From Leuctra nigra (Eukaryota > Arthropoda > Insecta > Plecoptera > Leuctridae): 64,000 bases of DNA. Within the stretch, counting starts at the first letter, position 1, and every line of letters starts with the position of its first letter. Of this stretch, positions 1 to 11,745 are shown piece by piece. The notes beneath the pieces are model-generated. The model saw nothing but the letters and a program-made list of their open reading frames with translations. It was not told the origin of the DNA and did not search any database. The stretch spans positions 25,265,705-25,329,704 of the forward strand of contig OW203769.1 in assembly GCA_934045905.1 (NCBI GenBank), given 5' to 3'. Both the position numbers and the translations under genes were made by a program.

Positions 1-343
1 CCAGACATATTTTTTTTAGATACTTTTTTGGGTTATTTCTGCTAAAATATTTGTATACTCTTTTATACGACGATGCACAATGTTCAATGATCCATGATAT
101 TCAGTGAAATTAGTTAGGAACCTTCTTTTAAAATGAGAGAATCTCAATTGTATTCTCAATTAACTTAAAATGATGTATATTAAACAGGTTTGCCGGTTAA
201 TTAATAGTAATTGAAAATAACGGAGGTAATGACTTTCGAATGTCATTACCCACAAATTTTATTATTTTCATATTTATTTATTTTATTTTATCTAATCCTG
301 TTTACAATTATATTCATCGTGTCAGGACATGTTACATCATAAT
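1..343. other. Gene-free AT-rich left edge
   Basis: No coding signal is seen. Positions 225-250 form a near-perfect palindrome, GGTAATGAC and its complement around TTCGAA. The part from about 250 to 343 is the A/T-rich 3' tail of the LINE fragment that follows on the minus strand. Confidence 0.5.
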
Positions 344-766
344 CTAGGGCCTTCTTCTTCGCAACCGACTGGCCAAGTCCATCACGTCATCTTCTTCTTC
401 TTCCCCCAACTCTTCTTCCACTTCTTCCCTCTCCGGTCTTCCAGTAAACTCTCGCCATTTATCTCTGTCTGTCCATCGCTCTTTAACAATCGTCTCCCAA
501 TTCCCTTTTCTTTCAATCACTTATGATTCTACTGCTCTTATCCACGTTGTTCGCGGTCTTCCTGGTTTCCTTTTCCAAACATTCCATATTTGAAATTCTC
601 TTCGTGGTATTCTTTCTGTCCCCATGTTCTTCACTCGACCATACCATCTCAACCTTTCCCGTCCAACTTTCAAACTCAATCTTTCCATCCAAAAATCCTT
701 TCTTATCTGGACACTTTTCACTCTATCTAGTTTAGTCAAACCAGCTATACGTCTGAGAAGTTTCAT
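344..766 (-). pseudogene. 3' end of an RTE-type non-LTR retrotransposon (reverse transcriptase C-terminus)
   Basis: Minus-strand reading gives the C-terminal tail typical of insect RTE-like endonuclease/reverse transcriptases. It opens with MKLLRRIAGLTKLDRVKS, then a block containing LRWYGRVKNM, then KRKPGRPRTTWIRAVES. An in-frame TAA at 521-523 interrupts it. The same frame then continues with a block containing TGRPEREE, an acidic run and a basic end, up to TAG at 344-346. The tail lies beyond the catalytic domain, so nothing enzymatic is left. Upstream of 766 the frame meets a stop and homology is lost, as expected of a 5'-truncated, decayed copy. On the minus strand it is followed by a short A-rich segment, which fits the short 3' tails of RTE elements. 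The clade assignment is from memory of the family's C-terminal motif. Confidence 0.7.
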
Positions 767-1075
767 CTGTGGTGATTATAAATTTTGTTCCTCTTTTTCT
801 CCCTTAGGCCAAGTAACAGCGGCATTGTTAAAATAGGTATAAAATATAATTTGTACAGAAGTAGATACATTTACTCTACGAGGCACTTTCTCCCGCCATA
901 ATAACTTTCGGACGCTCTTATAGAATCCTGAACTATACCAACACCTCTTCTCTTCCTTTTTGTAAATTTTTGCATCCTTTGTTATATGCTACATGTTTGT
1001 TACATGCTGCATTATTTGTTATAATGCTGTTATATTTAGAGTATATTCATTCTCTCGAAGTTATATTATAGGTTG
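767..1075. other. Unassigned spacer
   Basis: AT-rich sequence between the LINE fragment and a hAT-like element. The part next to 767 may be further decayed LINE sequence, but I cannot read it. Nothing else is seen. Confidence 0.4.
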
Positions 1076-1829
1076 CATTGGAGCAAGGTACTCAACCTGC
1101 GGCCCGCGGGCCGCATGCGGACCGCGGTACTAATTTTTATGGCTCCCAAGTTGATGTCTCAAATATCTACTTATTCACAAAATGTATAGTACACTGTGAA
1201 AATAGTATTAAAAAAAAATATTGATTTCTCGTTTCATATGGGAGAAATTTGAGAGTTGTTACGTTAGGATCCACGCATCAGGCTGAAAATGCGACGAAAG
1301 CTAAATGTGACTTCATACTTGTTGCAACGAAAATGAAGCCTTTTACCAATTTCGAAAATTGTAAAAGAGTGTATTGTTTTGGCGTGTGGAACATTGTTCA
1401 ATTCGTTTCCTAATAAACAAGACACTGAATGAAAGCAGACCGCAGGGTGCTAGTAGGGTGCTAGCTGACTGATCCCCCACTCTCTATACAAAATTAAATT
1501 TAGCGTCCCAAAATCACTTAAATTGCTTCACATTCTAAAAAAAACGCCCTGCGGGGCAACATTAGGGAGAAGTTTGCTTCAGTTCGTGTATTTTAGAGCC
1601 TCAGAATCACTTTTAAATTGTCAAATTCTAAAAAACGCCCTGCCGGGCTCCCGGGCCCTGTGCCCCCCCCCCCCCCCCCCCCCAATAAAAAATGTAGTTC
1701 CTACGCGCCTGGAATGAACCAACCAGATCACGTGAGCATTATTGTACTTTTTTAAAAAGTGCGGCCCGCCACCGAAAGCAAATTTGTATTGGCCCGCAAG
1801 TCAAAAGGTTGAGTACCACTGCATTCGAC
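1076..1829. mobile_element. Non-autonomous hAT-like DNA element
   Basis: The left end starts CAAGGTACTCAACCTGCGG at 1084. The right end at 1821 is the inverted counterpart, with GGTTGAGTACCACTG preceded by ggcccgcaag. The ACTCAACC core and C/A-G starts are typical of hAT termini. The flanks carry an imperfect 8-bp duplication: CATTGGAG at 1076-1083 and CATTCGAC at 1822-1829. The interior has no transposase ORF. It contains two tandem copies of a block of about 95 bp (near 1510 and 1605), each with an acgccctgc-ggg motif, and a run of 21 C at 1663-1683. It lies in the putative first intron of the Brachyury-like gene. Confidence 0.6.
1663..1683. repeat. Poly-C tract (21 nt)
   Basis: Uninterrupted run of 21 C inside the hAT-like element. 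Its length may be uncertain in the assembly. Confidence 0.9.
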
Positions 1830-2192
1830 ATTAAAATTCAAATAACTTGAACCATAGCTACATTTACTTGACTGTCAGCTTCGTAGATGTATACGTAGTT
1901 GTTTATGAGCTCCATGCAATATTGATCTAGTTTTAACACTCAGTCAGCATATTGTTTGTCTAATTTAACATTGCATTGTGTTAATCTGTCTACTAGTTAG
2001 TACAATTCACAGTATGTTTAGTGGTGCTCATTAATGCTCAACCTTCTGAGTCAATAACGCCGAGAAACAAGTAAAACAATGGATATTAAGAAAATGAATG
2101 ACGTACCTGTATTGAAAAACCTATGTACATTTTTATCAGGATCATTTAATAATAAAAAAGCGTCTCATTCACAGGATGAGATATTTTATTTG
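1830..2192. other. Unassigned spacer
   Basis: AT-rich, with no coding or repeat signal I can name. A 90-codon open frame starting at 2079 runs into the inverted repeat that follows. I treat it as fortuitous because half its length is hairpin arm. Confidence 0.4.
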
Positions 2193-2488
2193 AATGAATT
2201 ACTTTCCTTTGGACAGGACACAAACTTTATTTTTTATTATAAATTGCACAATATTTCGGCCACTGTCTGCGGCCTTCTTCAAGTGTATGTAACAATTATT
2301 GAAAAATTGACAGGTATTTTTAATATCTGTAATATAGACAGGTATTTTTAATCATAATGTTTTATACCTGTCAATTTTTCAATAATTGTTACATACACTT
2401 GAAGAAGGCCGCAGACAGTGGCCGAAATATTGTGCAATTTATAATAAAAAATAAAGTTTGTGTCCTGTCCAAAGGAAAGTAATTCATT
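2193..2488. repeat. Perfect 124-bp inverted repeat with 48-bp loop
   Basis: Positions 2193-2316 and 2365-2488 are exact reverse complements over all 124 bp by direct comparison. Homology stops abruptly at both ends. The loop contains a second copy of a 15-bp direct repeat that begins in the left arm (acaggtatttttaat at 2310 and 2339). Any transcript would fold into a fully paired 124-bp hairpin. No terminal motif or target duplication shows which mobile element it came from. It could also be an inversion-duplication or an assembly palindrome. Confidence 0.9.
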
Positions 2489-2588
2489 TAATATAATACC
2501 AAACTTATCAGGAAGAGGAAATTTAATCATTTTATTTGAACTTGTATGATTTATTTGAAGTTTTTTAGAGTTGACAAGTTTAAGCATA

Positions 2589-3935
2589 TTATTAGTAATT
2601 TGTTAACCAATATAAACAATCTCGTAGAGCGATTTACAGATATTAATTATTTAAGTTCCAATTTTTTTTAAACACTGTTACTGTGGACAGTAATATTTAT
2701 TTATATTTTTGGGAAAAATCCAAAAGGCCACAATTTTTTGTTTTTGGTGATTATAGTGTATTTCTGTGGAAGGAAATTACTTTCTCAATGTGTGTGTGTT
2801 GTTAAAACACTATCTTTAGACTTCTTATCTATAGTAATATTTACCAAGTTTTTGCAGAGTAGGTAACATTATAGAAGATTGAATTCATGGAGTTAGAAAA
2901 ATGTGTGGTAAAAGTCACTAATTTACCAAACAATACAAGTTTTAATAACGTCAACTAGAGACGCCATCCATACATTATCTCAAATTCAAAATAATTTTGG
3001 TAACACATTAAGAAAATCTATATAAATAACTAAATTCTACTAAATTGATTCTGTTCTTTAAAATAACACAGAAAACGATGGCATACCGTATGACATTTTA
3101 TTGTAAGTCTTTCCTTAGGTAAAGAAAATATAACAACTACCTCTAAGTTTGCAGGTGATATAAATCAAACTAAGTAATTAAAATAAAATTAGTTAATATT
3201 TTTTACCGCATGTATTAAACCCAACTCAAATGAGGATGAGTATTATCACAAAATATTTTCCTAAACCTTACAAAATATCTTAATATTTATTTTTGTCTTG
3301 AACCCTTAACAAAGTAAAATGTCTACCACTGATATTGGATTATCATATAACCCATAGTAAAAGTAACAGCTTCTGTATCTTATCTAAACTTGTATATGTA
3401 GTGTTCCATTTTCTATCGCTACCTTACTGTTCAGTTCATCAGTGAGGTGCTAATTGGTAGAGCTATATTCTCTGTTCGCTTAGTCTGAGATGTGGCGACC
3501 ATAGCAGCTCTCACAAGTTCGACCATTCAAGCCACAGAAGAAAGCAAAACTCTCAATGTTCTATAGAAGATATTTGTAGATGCCATTGCGCGTATTCTAA
3601 TGAGTTCGAAGATAAGTGACTAAACTCTTTATTTTTGTCATTAAGTATGAGTTTGAAATACGGTTGTTGATAGCTGTATTCTATGTCTCGAAATATGTTG
3701 CTGGGTACAAAAATTTAATTTCTATATGCGTTAAATTGTGTTATTTCTACAGCGTTTTCAAAAACAGTTATACCCCAAAAGAAACTGTAGTCGTAGAGGC
3801 TAAAAAATTTTATACGTTGTATTTATAAATCGGATATAATACACATTTTGTGATCACATTGAAGAGACATCTTCTATAAGAGATAAGAACAAAATATCTC
3901 CAAACATATTTTTACATACTTTTTTACATACATAC
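2589..3935. other. Gene-free AT-rich sequence
   Basis: No supported gene. A weak tRNA-like patch around 3450-3530 (ggtagagct and agttcgacc) is too poor to call. The interval is presumed intron of the minus-strand T-box gene. Confidence 0.4.
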
Positions 3936-4246
3936 TTTTGCTCTTTATTTTTTATTTTTGTCTGGGACTTAACGTCGCACTGTTCTGCAGCGAGGCTAAT
4001 GGCGACGGATGAATGATTATGATGATGATTGGGAGATGATGGTGAAGGGTAGGTAAGGATGGACGGTGGGAAGGAGACGGTTGTGGCCTATTAGTAGAGT
4101 ACCTTCCCAGCATGTGCCTGTCGACTGAGGGAATACCACGAAAAAACCCCAGTCAGGAAGGACGGCCGCGGGAATCGAACCCGGGCCTCCGGAATACAAG
4201 TTCAGAGCGTTAACCACTCAGTTAGTCTGCCGTTTTGCTCTTTATT
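3936..4246 (-). mobile_element. tRNA-derived SINE, complete, with 14-bp target duplication
   Basis: The element occupies 3950-4232 on the minus strand, flanked by the exact 14-bp duplication TTTTGCTCTTTATT (3936-3949 and 4233-4246). The tRNA-related head lies at the high-coordinate end. It has an A box near gagtggttaac and a perfect B box GGTTCGATTCC (complement of 4171-4181), so RNA polymerase III would read leftward. The body includes the segment aaggtactctactaatagg and a conserved block near gttctgcagcgaggctaatgg. The tail next to 3950 is A-rich on the minus strand. Two further copies lie at about 11565 and 51300. From memory, similar SINEs are spread widely among hemimetabolous insects. 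Confidence 0.85.
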
Positions 4247-5073
4247 GAAAGGTTAAAATATTTTTAAAATAATTTTGCAGAAGAAGTTGTAGAATAAAAA
4301 TAAATATATTTTTTTTATCAGTTTACTAATTTTAGTTTCTGTTCTTCAGGTTATTTCTATACGAAAATGAGTTTATGAAACTACTTACATTATAAAAAAT
4401 CTCGAATTTTGATATTGTGAAGGCTAGTGAAGATGAAGAGATTAATAACTATTTTAAGATAGTTCTCCCAAAAGTTATGAGTGTATTCCAATATCAGACT
4501 TTCAATGAAATTAAATTCAGGAAAATATGCAATATTCATTCAAAATAGTATCTATAACTAATAACTTCGCTCATAATTTCTGGAAGAAGAAATTTTGTAC
4601 AAAATAAATCAAAAAGAAATCAAGATTCTTTTTTTCTTAAAAAAAGAAAGAGAGAGAAGATTAAAGAAGATGTGAGTGTAAGAGGGAGAACACTGGAAGA
4701 TGGTTGAAGAGGAACGCATTTTCTAAACGTTTGACTAAAAAGTTTGAATTTATAAGAATTTATTTAGTTGAAGTCAATTAGGAAAATTTAAATTTCCGTA
4801 CTAAAATAATCCATAAGCATCATGTGTTACCATCCTTTAATCAATATTTAATCATACAACTTTCATTCTGTCTGTATACTATAGTATTTGTCATTCTTTT
4901 GATTTGATTGTTGTACCTACATTATTACGTATTTATTATTGATGTTGTTCATGAGGTGTTATTTAGTGATATTGAAATTTGTTATCATTTTCTTGTACAT
5001 ATTCCGTGTTTTTGGTCATTTTCATACGTTGTGAAAACAGACTGTAAAAAAAAATTAAATAACATAAAACAAT

Positions 5074-5100
5074 ATAAAATAAAATAAAATAAAATAAAAC
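5074..5100. repeat. (AAAAT)n microsatellite
   Basis: Five or so copies of ataaa/aaaat in a row. Confidence 0.8.
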
Positions 5101-5180
5101 AGTAATTCTTTCTCTAAAACTTTGTAGCTTGAACCTTCAACGAACGGTATGGTCTCAATGACAAAATGGACACCCACCGC

Positions 5181-5202
5181 GGGGGGAGGGGGGGGGGGGG
5201 GG
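5181..5202. repeat. G-run (6 G, A, 15 G)
   Basis: Homopolymer G tract in an otherwise AT-rich context. It could form a G-quadruplex; its length may be uncertain in the assembly. Confidence 0.85.
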
Positions 5203-6305
5203 AAATGTTCATAGTGGCTTAACAGCGACAAGCTCTGGTGCCAGTACACAATAAAATATTTGTAACAAGAAATGACACACAAGAAATGACACAAAAATCA
5301 TAACAATTTTGTCTCTGTGTGTGTTTATTTTCTAACTTCTTTGTCCTTCAATCGAGAAAAAAAAACGGTAATTGGTTTCGGCTTCTGCATTTATTTTAAC
5401 AATGCCCAATAAAATAATTCAAGTAAAATCTGTATATGATAAAACTAATTCAATACATTTTTATTATGATATACATATTTTTACTAAATGTTTTTGACGC
5501 AAAATAGAAAATATCAGATTTTTTTTGATAAGTTCGAACGAGTTTCTATACTTAGCTACTTTCTGAACTGAAATACAGAAATGTACTCTCTATGAAAATT
5601 GAAAATGTATTAATACCAAGATTTGTGATCAGTATAATAATATGTAAATGGTAAATATGCAAGTGTGATTTTTTGTTGGTATAGGTACATATTTAGTCCT
5701 TGTTTATTCAATTTAATTCTAACATTCATCGGTTTTTCTCGTTATGTACGGTTAGGAACGGTGAAGTGAATAGTCAAGCTGCTTTTCCACATTTCCAAAT
5801 CCCGGTCATCATCTCAAAGATCACAACCGAAATCGTCATTGGCTGGTTAAAGTTCACCAAAGTCAAGCTTGGTCTTCATTGGACATGCCGCTATTTTGTA
5901 AACGGGAAAAACACTCTCTGACTTGCATTTTACTTTCAGCAAGTGCCTTAAATAGTATCTAAAGCTTTAACACAGAATCAGCTGCAGTTTTCCATATCAG
6001 AAATCAGAAGGTCTCCTTTAATTATTTTTATGTATCCAGAAAAACGCCGAGTTCGAGTGGAGACGTGTACCAAAAATGACATCGAAAACGTCTCGGTCAA
6101 CATAGAATGCTGAAACTGGCCAGTTTGACTCACAACACCATAGGCTCGGGATGCCCTGAAGTTAAAATAATTATTATTTATATTTTGAGTGCCACGTTCA
6201 AATTCCGGTCACTTTTGGGTAGCCCCTGGTATAGTATCTTCAGAATCGATTATTCTGTAGAATTGTCATTTACAAGAATACATGTAAAACATTTAAAATT
6301 TAAAT

Positions 6306-6386
6306 GATATTTTAATAATCTAAATAAAATAATAATATAATAATCTAATATAATAATAATATAATATAATATAATATTATAATAAT
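6306..6386. repeat. AT-rich (ATAAT)n-type low-complexity tract
   Basis: Irregular repetition of ataat/ataata over about 80 bp. Confidence 0.8.
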
Positions 6387-8757
6387 CGAAAATAACAGAC
6401 TACGATTTCAATTGTAATTACACAAATATATCAAAGTATCGTTTTCAAAAGTATCTATACAGAACATCTGATGTATATTTATAACACATCAAATTTTATT
6501 GTCTCCATTGACTAAAAGTGTGTTTAATTAATTGTCACAAAAGGTGTTGATGGATTTTACAAGCTGTCTATATAATATGTGAGAATAAGAATATACACAT
6601 AGTTAACTGATGGCTAAACCTCCAATCAATGTTTACTTAACACATCTCTACGCTAAATTTCTCACTTAAACTCAAACTAAAACAAAATACATTGCGATTA
6701 TCATGTGTGAAATAATGCTAAATATATTAACTCCACTTCATTTATAAAACAAACAATATTAAGATTTTTGTCTCTTAATTAGTAATAAGAGAAAAGCGTA
6801 AAATTTTATTACGCAATTAACGTATATTTTTTTAAATTTAATCACTGCTCGTTAACAAGTTATAATTCCACTATTACCTCTAAATAAGAGTTTTTTGTTG
6901 TAAAACGATTGTTCGCATCCCTGTGTTGCTCTCTGCAGTTTGAACAGTTGCGATGATTCATTGTAGATGAAGGAAAGCTTCACAAATTCATTAAATAACT
7001 GTTTTTATCAGCAGCGTTTGATCGTTAAAAATTTGGATTCAAAATTCAGTAAATTCAAGGAAAATTTTATCTCCAAGATTGATTAATTTTAGCCAATTAT
7101 ATGCTTAAAAATTAAAATAAGGTGCATGGAAGTTCATTAAAGAAGGTTACTAATTTTATTATGATTTTAATTAATCACTATTATTGTATTGCTACACTTC
7201 TCAAAATTGAAGGTATATTCAAATAAGTCGATAAAGTTCATACCGCAGTTAAAGACATGGAAAATAATTTTAGCAATGTTACAGGAGCTATTGTTCTGGC
7301 TCATTAGTGATTAACTACAAAACAAAACGTAAAAAGTTTTTGAAGATCCAAATAATTTCGTTACTTTGGAGCGGTTTTGATTTTGGGAACAGTATAGAGT
7401 TCGAAGAGCCGTCTTTGGGAATCTTGCCAGTTTATTGAATAATTATTCACTTGATGCAGTATTTTAAAAATAACATTACTTTTCATATTATTAGATAGTA
7501 TAACATACCTACAGTGATTTTACAATTAAAATCTTAAAATCCACTATTTTCTTTTCTCACGGCAAAAGTAAAAACATAGTGACTATTAGGTATGTCACCG
7601 AGCACAAAATTAAGATTCAAATTATGAATTCAATGTACCAACCAATAAATCTAAATAAAAAAGCAAGGAACCCGATTTTTCATATATTAATTTCATAGTA
7701 AAATCAAGAATTTAGTAAAACATTAATTTAAAATTTTTCTTTAGCTACCTACCTACCTATTATATTTTGTTAGAGATATATAATATCTTGATCTAGTTAA
7801 GCTATCAATATAATTTTATCTAGAAAATTATCAAACTGCATAACTGCATTGAAGTTTGTCTGTTGGAGGGACTGAAAAACAGACCAAACTCTCGAGTAGA
7901 AATCATGACAATATCGATGCAATGGCTATCAATATCATATGGCTAATACGGCATAATATAATTGCTCTAATGAAATACTTACAGATATATTTGCATTTTT
8001 AAATAAGTATATTAAATATATATGTATGTAATTCTATGACAAGATGATACTAAGTAAACTATTTGGTATAATCTTGATCAAATATTGTGATGCGATGCGA
8101 CTTGTTTCTCAGAGGATGCGTTACGTAATGACAGTCTTTCTGGAATCGAAATCACAAATATTTCGGTGTATCGAAAATAATATGTAATAGATACTTATTT
8201 TCTTTATTTTCATATAAGTACGACGAGTATGTGGGGAAGAAGGTTTGCGCACGAAATAATGGGGGGACTGGGAAAGCGCCCCACAATTATAAGCGGGTCC
8301 GGGCCCTGGACATTTTTGACATTACAAGTGAATGTGTGCAATTTCTATGCATTTTGGACAAGAATTTTCGTCGATTTGGTATTTAGAAACATAATTATTT
8401 TATTTTTCAAAATAAGAATATATTTAAAAATATATTTAAGAATATACTTTAAATTAGGAGCGAATAGGAGAAGAAGTACACAAACTTCTTAAACAAATGT
8501 TACGCTTATATTTTGTATTGGGCTTTTATTTTATAATGTAAAAACTTTAAATATATATCCTTGAAGGCTCCGCGGACTCCAGTTCGGAACAATGCCATAA
8601 GTAACTTATTTTTTAAATTATCTTATAACCTTTTAGATTTTTCCTACTGAGATATTGATGGCAATTGTATTAGTGTACGAGATTAACATAGATGACGCCA
8701 TCATCTCAGTTCAAGCAAAAGCTCATCTATAGAGAGGTAAAACGGCGTCCACGCATT

Positions 8758-8876
8758 CAACTTTGGATTAAGTTAATTGTCGATGGTTAGTGGAAATTAG
8801 TGAATCTTATTGGCTATGGAATTCGCGCCAACTGGATTCATTGGTTAACCATCGATAGTTAACTTAATCCAAGTTG
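8758..8876. mobile_element. Small inverted-repeat MITE
   Basis: Arms 8758-8789 and 8845-8876 are near-perfect inverted copies (caactttggattaagttaat against its complement, then a cgatggtta core). They are separated by about 55 bp that is itself partly symmetric (gtgaat-cttattgg and ccaactggattcat). Short flanking symmetry (acggcgtcc and ggtcctacccggcc) suggests that the real ends lie slightly further out. There is no coding capacity. Confidence 0.6.
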
Positions 8877-9417
8877 GTCCTACCCGGCCTTAGGGAATAA
8901 GTGGAATTCATGTACGTGCTAGGTTACAGTTCCCATTTGAAAGACCCAGTGTAATGTCACTAAGTCACATTTTGGCCGTATTGAGTTAGACACTTAGGAC
9001 CGATTTCCCACTAATTCAAATACGCTCTATATTTAATGAAACTAATTTTTTATATTTAAAAAATCCGTAAGTCCGTCATTTGTAGTGTGTCTTGTGAACT
9101 CCTTCACATTTCCAGTGTAAGAAGTCTTTAAATCCGTAAAAATCTCTATGTCCAAGGCTGACAACTATTTAGAGGTAATAAGTTAGACCCAAGGAGTTTG
9201 TAGTTATATTCTGGTTAGACCAACGGCAATAGAGTATTATTTTACGTTATTGTTACATATATTTACATGATTTCGATAGTCCCATTCATACACAAACCAA
9301 ATTATACGTTATAATATGATCGAATACTATGCATGAGATGACATAACCCGACTTTTCACTTTTCTCATCAGAGACTAATCGATGAACTGTTAATCACATT
9401 TATCAATGTAAACATCA
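8877..9417. other. Unassigned spacer
   Basis: AT-rich, no gene or repeat recognised. Confidence 0.4.
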
Positions 9418-9816
9418 CCCCATAAAAAAACCTCCGTGTAAAAAACAGCCAAGTCTCTTCAACTAAAAAAAATTAATGAAATCTAAAAATTCTGCACTGA
9501 AAAGTAGTGATATCAAAAAATTTGCCAAGTCAAAACTTTATTTGAAAATCAAAAAATACTTGGCGCATCGTTTTTTTAGGGCATTATAGGAATACTATAA
9601 GTATATGTATATTTGATGTAATTTTATATCTAGCCTATACTTAAGCTATGTATTATATACACGATGCGCCAAGTATTTTTTGATTTTCAAATAAAGTTTT
9701 GACTTGGCTCATTTTTTGATATTACTACTTTTCAGTGCAGAATTTTTAGATTTCATTAATTTTTTTTTAGTTGAAGAGACTTGGCTGTTTTTTTACACGG
9801 AGTGTTTTTTATGGGG
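9418..9816. mobile_element. Foldback element with ~150-bp arms
   Basis: Left arm 9418-9570 and right arm 9662-9816 are inverted copies with few mismatches, beginning CCCCATAAAAAA and ending in its complement. The loop is about 90 bp and AT-rich. The inner arm ends carry acttggcgcatcg and its complement. The larger foldbacks at 37577 and 52331 have a similar ttggcgcat block at the same place, which suggests a distant relation. No ORF and no clear target duplication. Confidence 0.8.
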
Positions 9817-9939
9817 ATATCACTTATTTTTTTAGTTTATTTACACAACTTGTAGAACATATTGGAGCAACAATGACTAATTCCTTTAAAAAAATACGCC
9901 ATTTCCGAATTAGTTACTAAGAAAAACAGTGTTTGGAGC

Positions 9940-10420
9940 TAAATATAAACTTAAAGTGATAAGCCATAAAGAATTGCGAAAGCATCGTTCCAATAGGTCC
10001 AGCCGTTTTCGAGATATGGCATCACTTCCGGTTTTCAAAATGGCGGCTGAAAGCACTTACACAATGTATATAAATACTAACATTTCACTATAAGCCTTCT
10101 GAATATGTAGTAGGTTTTTATATAAAGGGGAAGTGAATTTAGGCAGATTTCGCAAAACTATGACGTCATTTCCGGTTTCAGTAATTAGAAATCTTTAATT
10201 TCACTATTGTTATTCCATATAGAGGACCGTCTGAATCGATTGGCGCAAATTTCATTCCGATCGGTTTAGCCGTTTTTGAGATATGACGTTACTTCCGGTT
10301 TTAAAATGGCGGCACAAAAAATTCATAAGGGGCAAGGTATCTACAGGCTGACAACCTGGATACGTGGTGAAAGTTTTAGGCCAATCGGCCCAGCCATTTA
10401 GGCTGTGGCGGAGACCGCGG
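9940..10420. repeat. Degenerate repeats with acttccggtttt / aaaatggcggc motif
   Basis: Diverged repeats of a block reading ccgttttcgagatatg, then acgtcacttccggtttt, then aaaatggcggc. The clearest copies are near 10000-10045 and 10258-10312. A partial copy lies near 10161 and the cggcccagccatttaggc variant near 10389. No ORF. Probably a decayed repeat derived from a DNA transposon or LINE. Similar acttccggttt segments recur near 51175 and 56388. Confidence 0.5.
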
Positions 10421-10442
10421 AATTTATTGGAAGATGAATCAT

Positions 10443-10461
10443 TATTATCATCATCATCATC
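10443..10461. repeat. (ATC)n microsatellite
   Basis: A short run of atc trinucleotides, followed by unassigned sequence. Confidence 0.7.
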
Positions 10462-10697
10462 ATCTGAAGAAAGCCGTACAATTTCAAGGTTTTCACGGTC
10501 CTCCCGCTCGCAAACGGCATAACTCATTGTTCCCAAATTTGGTACATGTGGTGGGGTGGACCATAGCTCGAAATTAAAATATTTCGCAACAATGTCAGAT
10601 TTCCCAATTTTAAGATCCAGTAGGCCGAAAATGCCACTTTGATGCTTACAGTAAAAGTGGGTTGCTCCAGCCTTTTTAAATGAGAGTGTGCGCGCGC

Positions 10698-10732
10698 CGT
10701 ACGACTTGGCTGGCGTGGAGCGACCGCTCCAC
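10698..10732 (-). repeat. Palindrome-containing 35-bp motif, copy 1
   Basis: Read on the minus strand it begins AGTGGAGCGGTCGCTCCAC and continues through cagccaagtcgtac. Apart from a 1-bp gap it is identical to 35422-35455 on the plus strand. Such a motif could be the terminus of an uncharacterised DNA transposon. No partner end was found nearby. Confidence 0.6.
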
Positions 10733-10740
10733 TAGATATC

Positions 10741-11560
10741 AAAGAAAATAAAGGATATTTCTAATAATTATCTAATTTTTATTAGTCAGCTATATCCCAA
10801 GTAAAATGGCTTTATTTTGTGAATCCTAATTAAAAAGTTCCTAAGTCAATATCTTAATTAATTGATTTCAATTTAGTAAGTTAGTAAGTTATCCTTTTCG
10901 TCTTATAATTTTGCTTTTTTATCACCAGCTAAGACACAACAAATAGTGCCAACAGAGATTATGTAGCTATAATGAAAACATTTCAATCTGTTTTTCAATA
11001 TTCAACATCGAATCTCAGAACTACAAAAAAGGACTTAGTGACTTCTTACACAGGGGCCTCCTCAGCAAGTCGGTCACAACCTCCCCAAGTGTGTACCTGC
11101 ATTTTCCTTCAAAATGAGTGGCCCATCCTCGATCAAGTCTGATCGCTTTTTGTGTATTTCCTGCGTATTTTATAAGCATCACGATAAGGTTATGTCAACT
11201 TGTTCCACATGCAACTCGACTCTGTCATGAAGATTCCTCGACCTCGACAGGTTCATAAGCAAATATCTTGATTTGTACTTGGCGACATTTTGAAAGTTTT
11301 TGGAAATCTATGACCGATTTGCTGAGAAAACGAATGAGAAGTCTAGACTCAAGAACATACTTGAATATCTTATTTTGACTTATATTTCTGCGTTCCGAGA
11401 ACTGAACAAAAGTGGAACACAATTTAAACGAACATTTTAAACTTAGGGATGCTCTTATTGAGAAACAGACTGACGAAAGGATTGTAAATAGATACTGACC
11501 AAAAGAATACTGCATAAGTTAAATAAATTATGCATTACTTTTCCATGTAGTATTTACGTA
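10741..11560. other. Spacer with a possible zinc-ribbon fragment
   Basis: Mostly unassigned. Positions 11114-11230 on the plus strand encode 38 residues with two CxxC pairs and an HH pair between them (LCISC, KHH, CSTC). This resembles the N-terminal zinc-binding part of some LINE ORF1 proteins. Downstream, coding-like text survives only in shifted frames. It is at best a pseudogene. Confidence 0.25.
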
Positions 11561-11564
11561 AAGT

Positions 11565-11740
11565 TGTGGGGAGGCGGCGGTCGAAGCCTATAGTAGGGAA
11601 CCTTTCCGTAATTTGCCTCTCGATTGAGAGAAAGCACGAATAAATCTCAGTCATGGTGGTCAGTCGGGGGATCGAACCCGGGACAATGCTGGTCAAGAGC
11701 GCACCGGTGGAGCCAACGTGATCGGTAAGGGAGCGATGTT
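11565..11740 (-). mobile_element. tRNA-derived SINE, diverged copy
   Basis: Same family as the copy at 3950. It has the tatagtagggaacctttcc segment and then a tRNA head with B box GGTTCGATCCC on the minus strand (near 11668). The 3' body block (gttctgcagcg) is missing, so the copy is truncated. No clean target duplication. Confidence 0.65.
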
Positions 11741-11745
11741 GAAAC

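Larger units (their letters stand above)
4247..8757. other. Long gene-free stretch
   Basis: AT-rich throughout, without a convincing exon. Simple repeats are annotated separately at 5074, 5181 and 6306. Two GC-richer patches, 5740-5900 and 8229-8330, give no recognisable protein on either strand. Both were checked as possible T-box exons and rejected. The stretch fits intron sequence. Confidence 0.5.

Noticed and set aside
2079..2587. Two opposite ORFs sharing more than 40 residues, resembling a small gene family
   Set aside because: The shared residues are the two arms of the perfect inverted repeat read from each side; there is no independent coding evidence.
3440..3530. tRNA-like words (ggtagagct, agttcgacc)
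   Set aside because: The B box is poor, the spacing is wrong and no cloverleaf can be drawn.
5740..5910. GC-richer patch considered as exon 2 of the T-box gene
   Set aside because: Neither strand gives T-box residues such as the expected Met-Phe-Pro start or Trp-Lys-Tyr motif.
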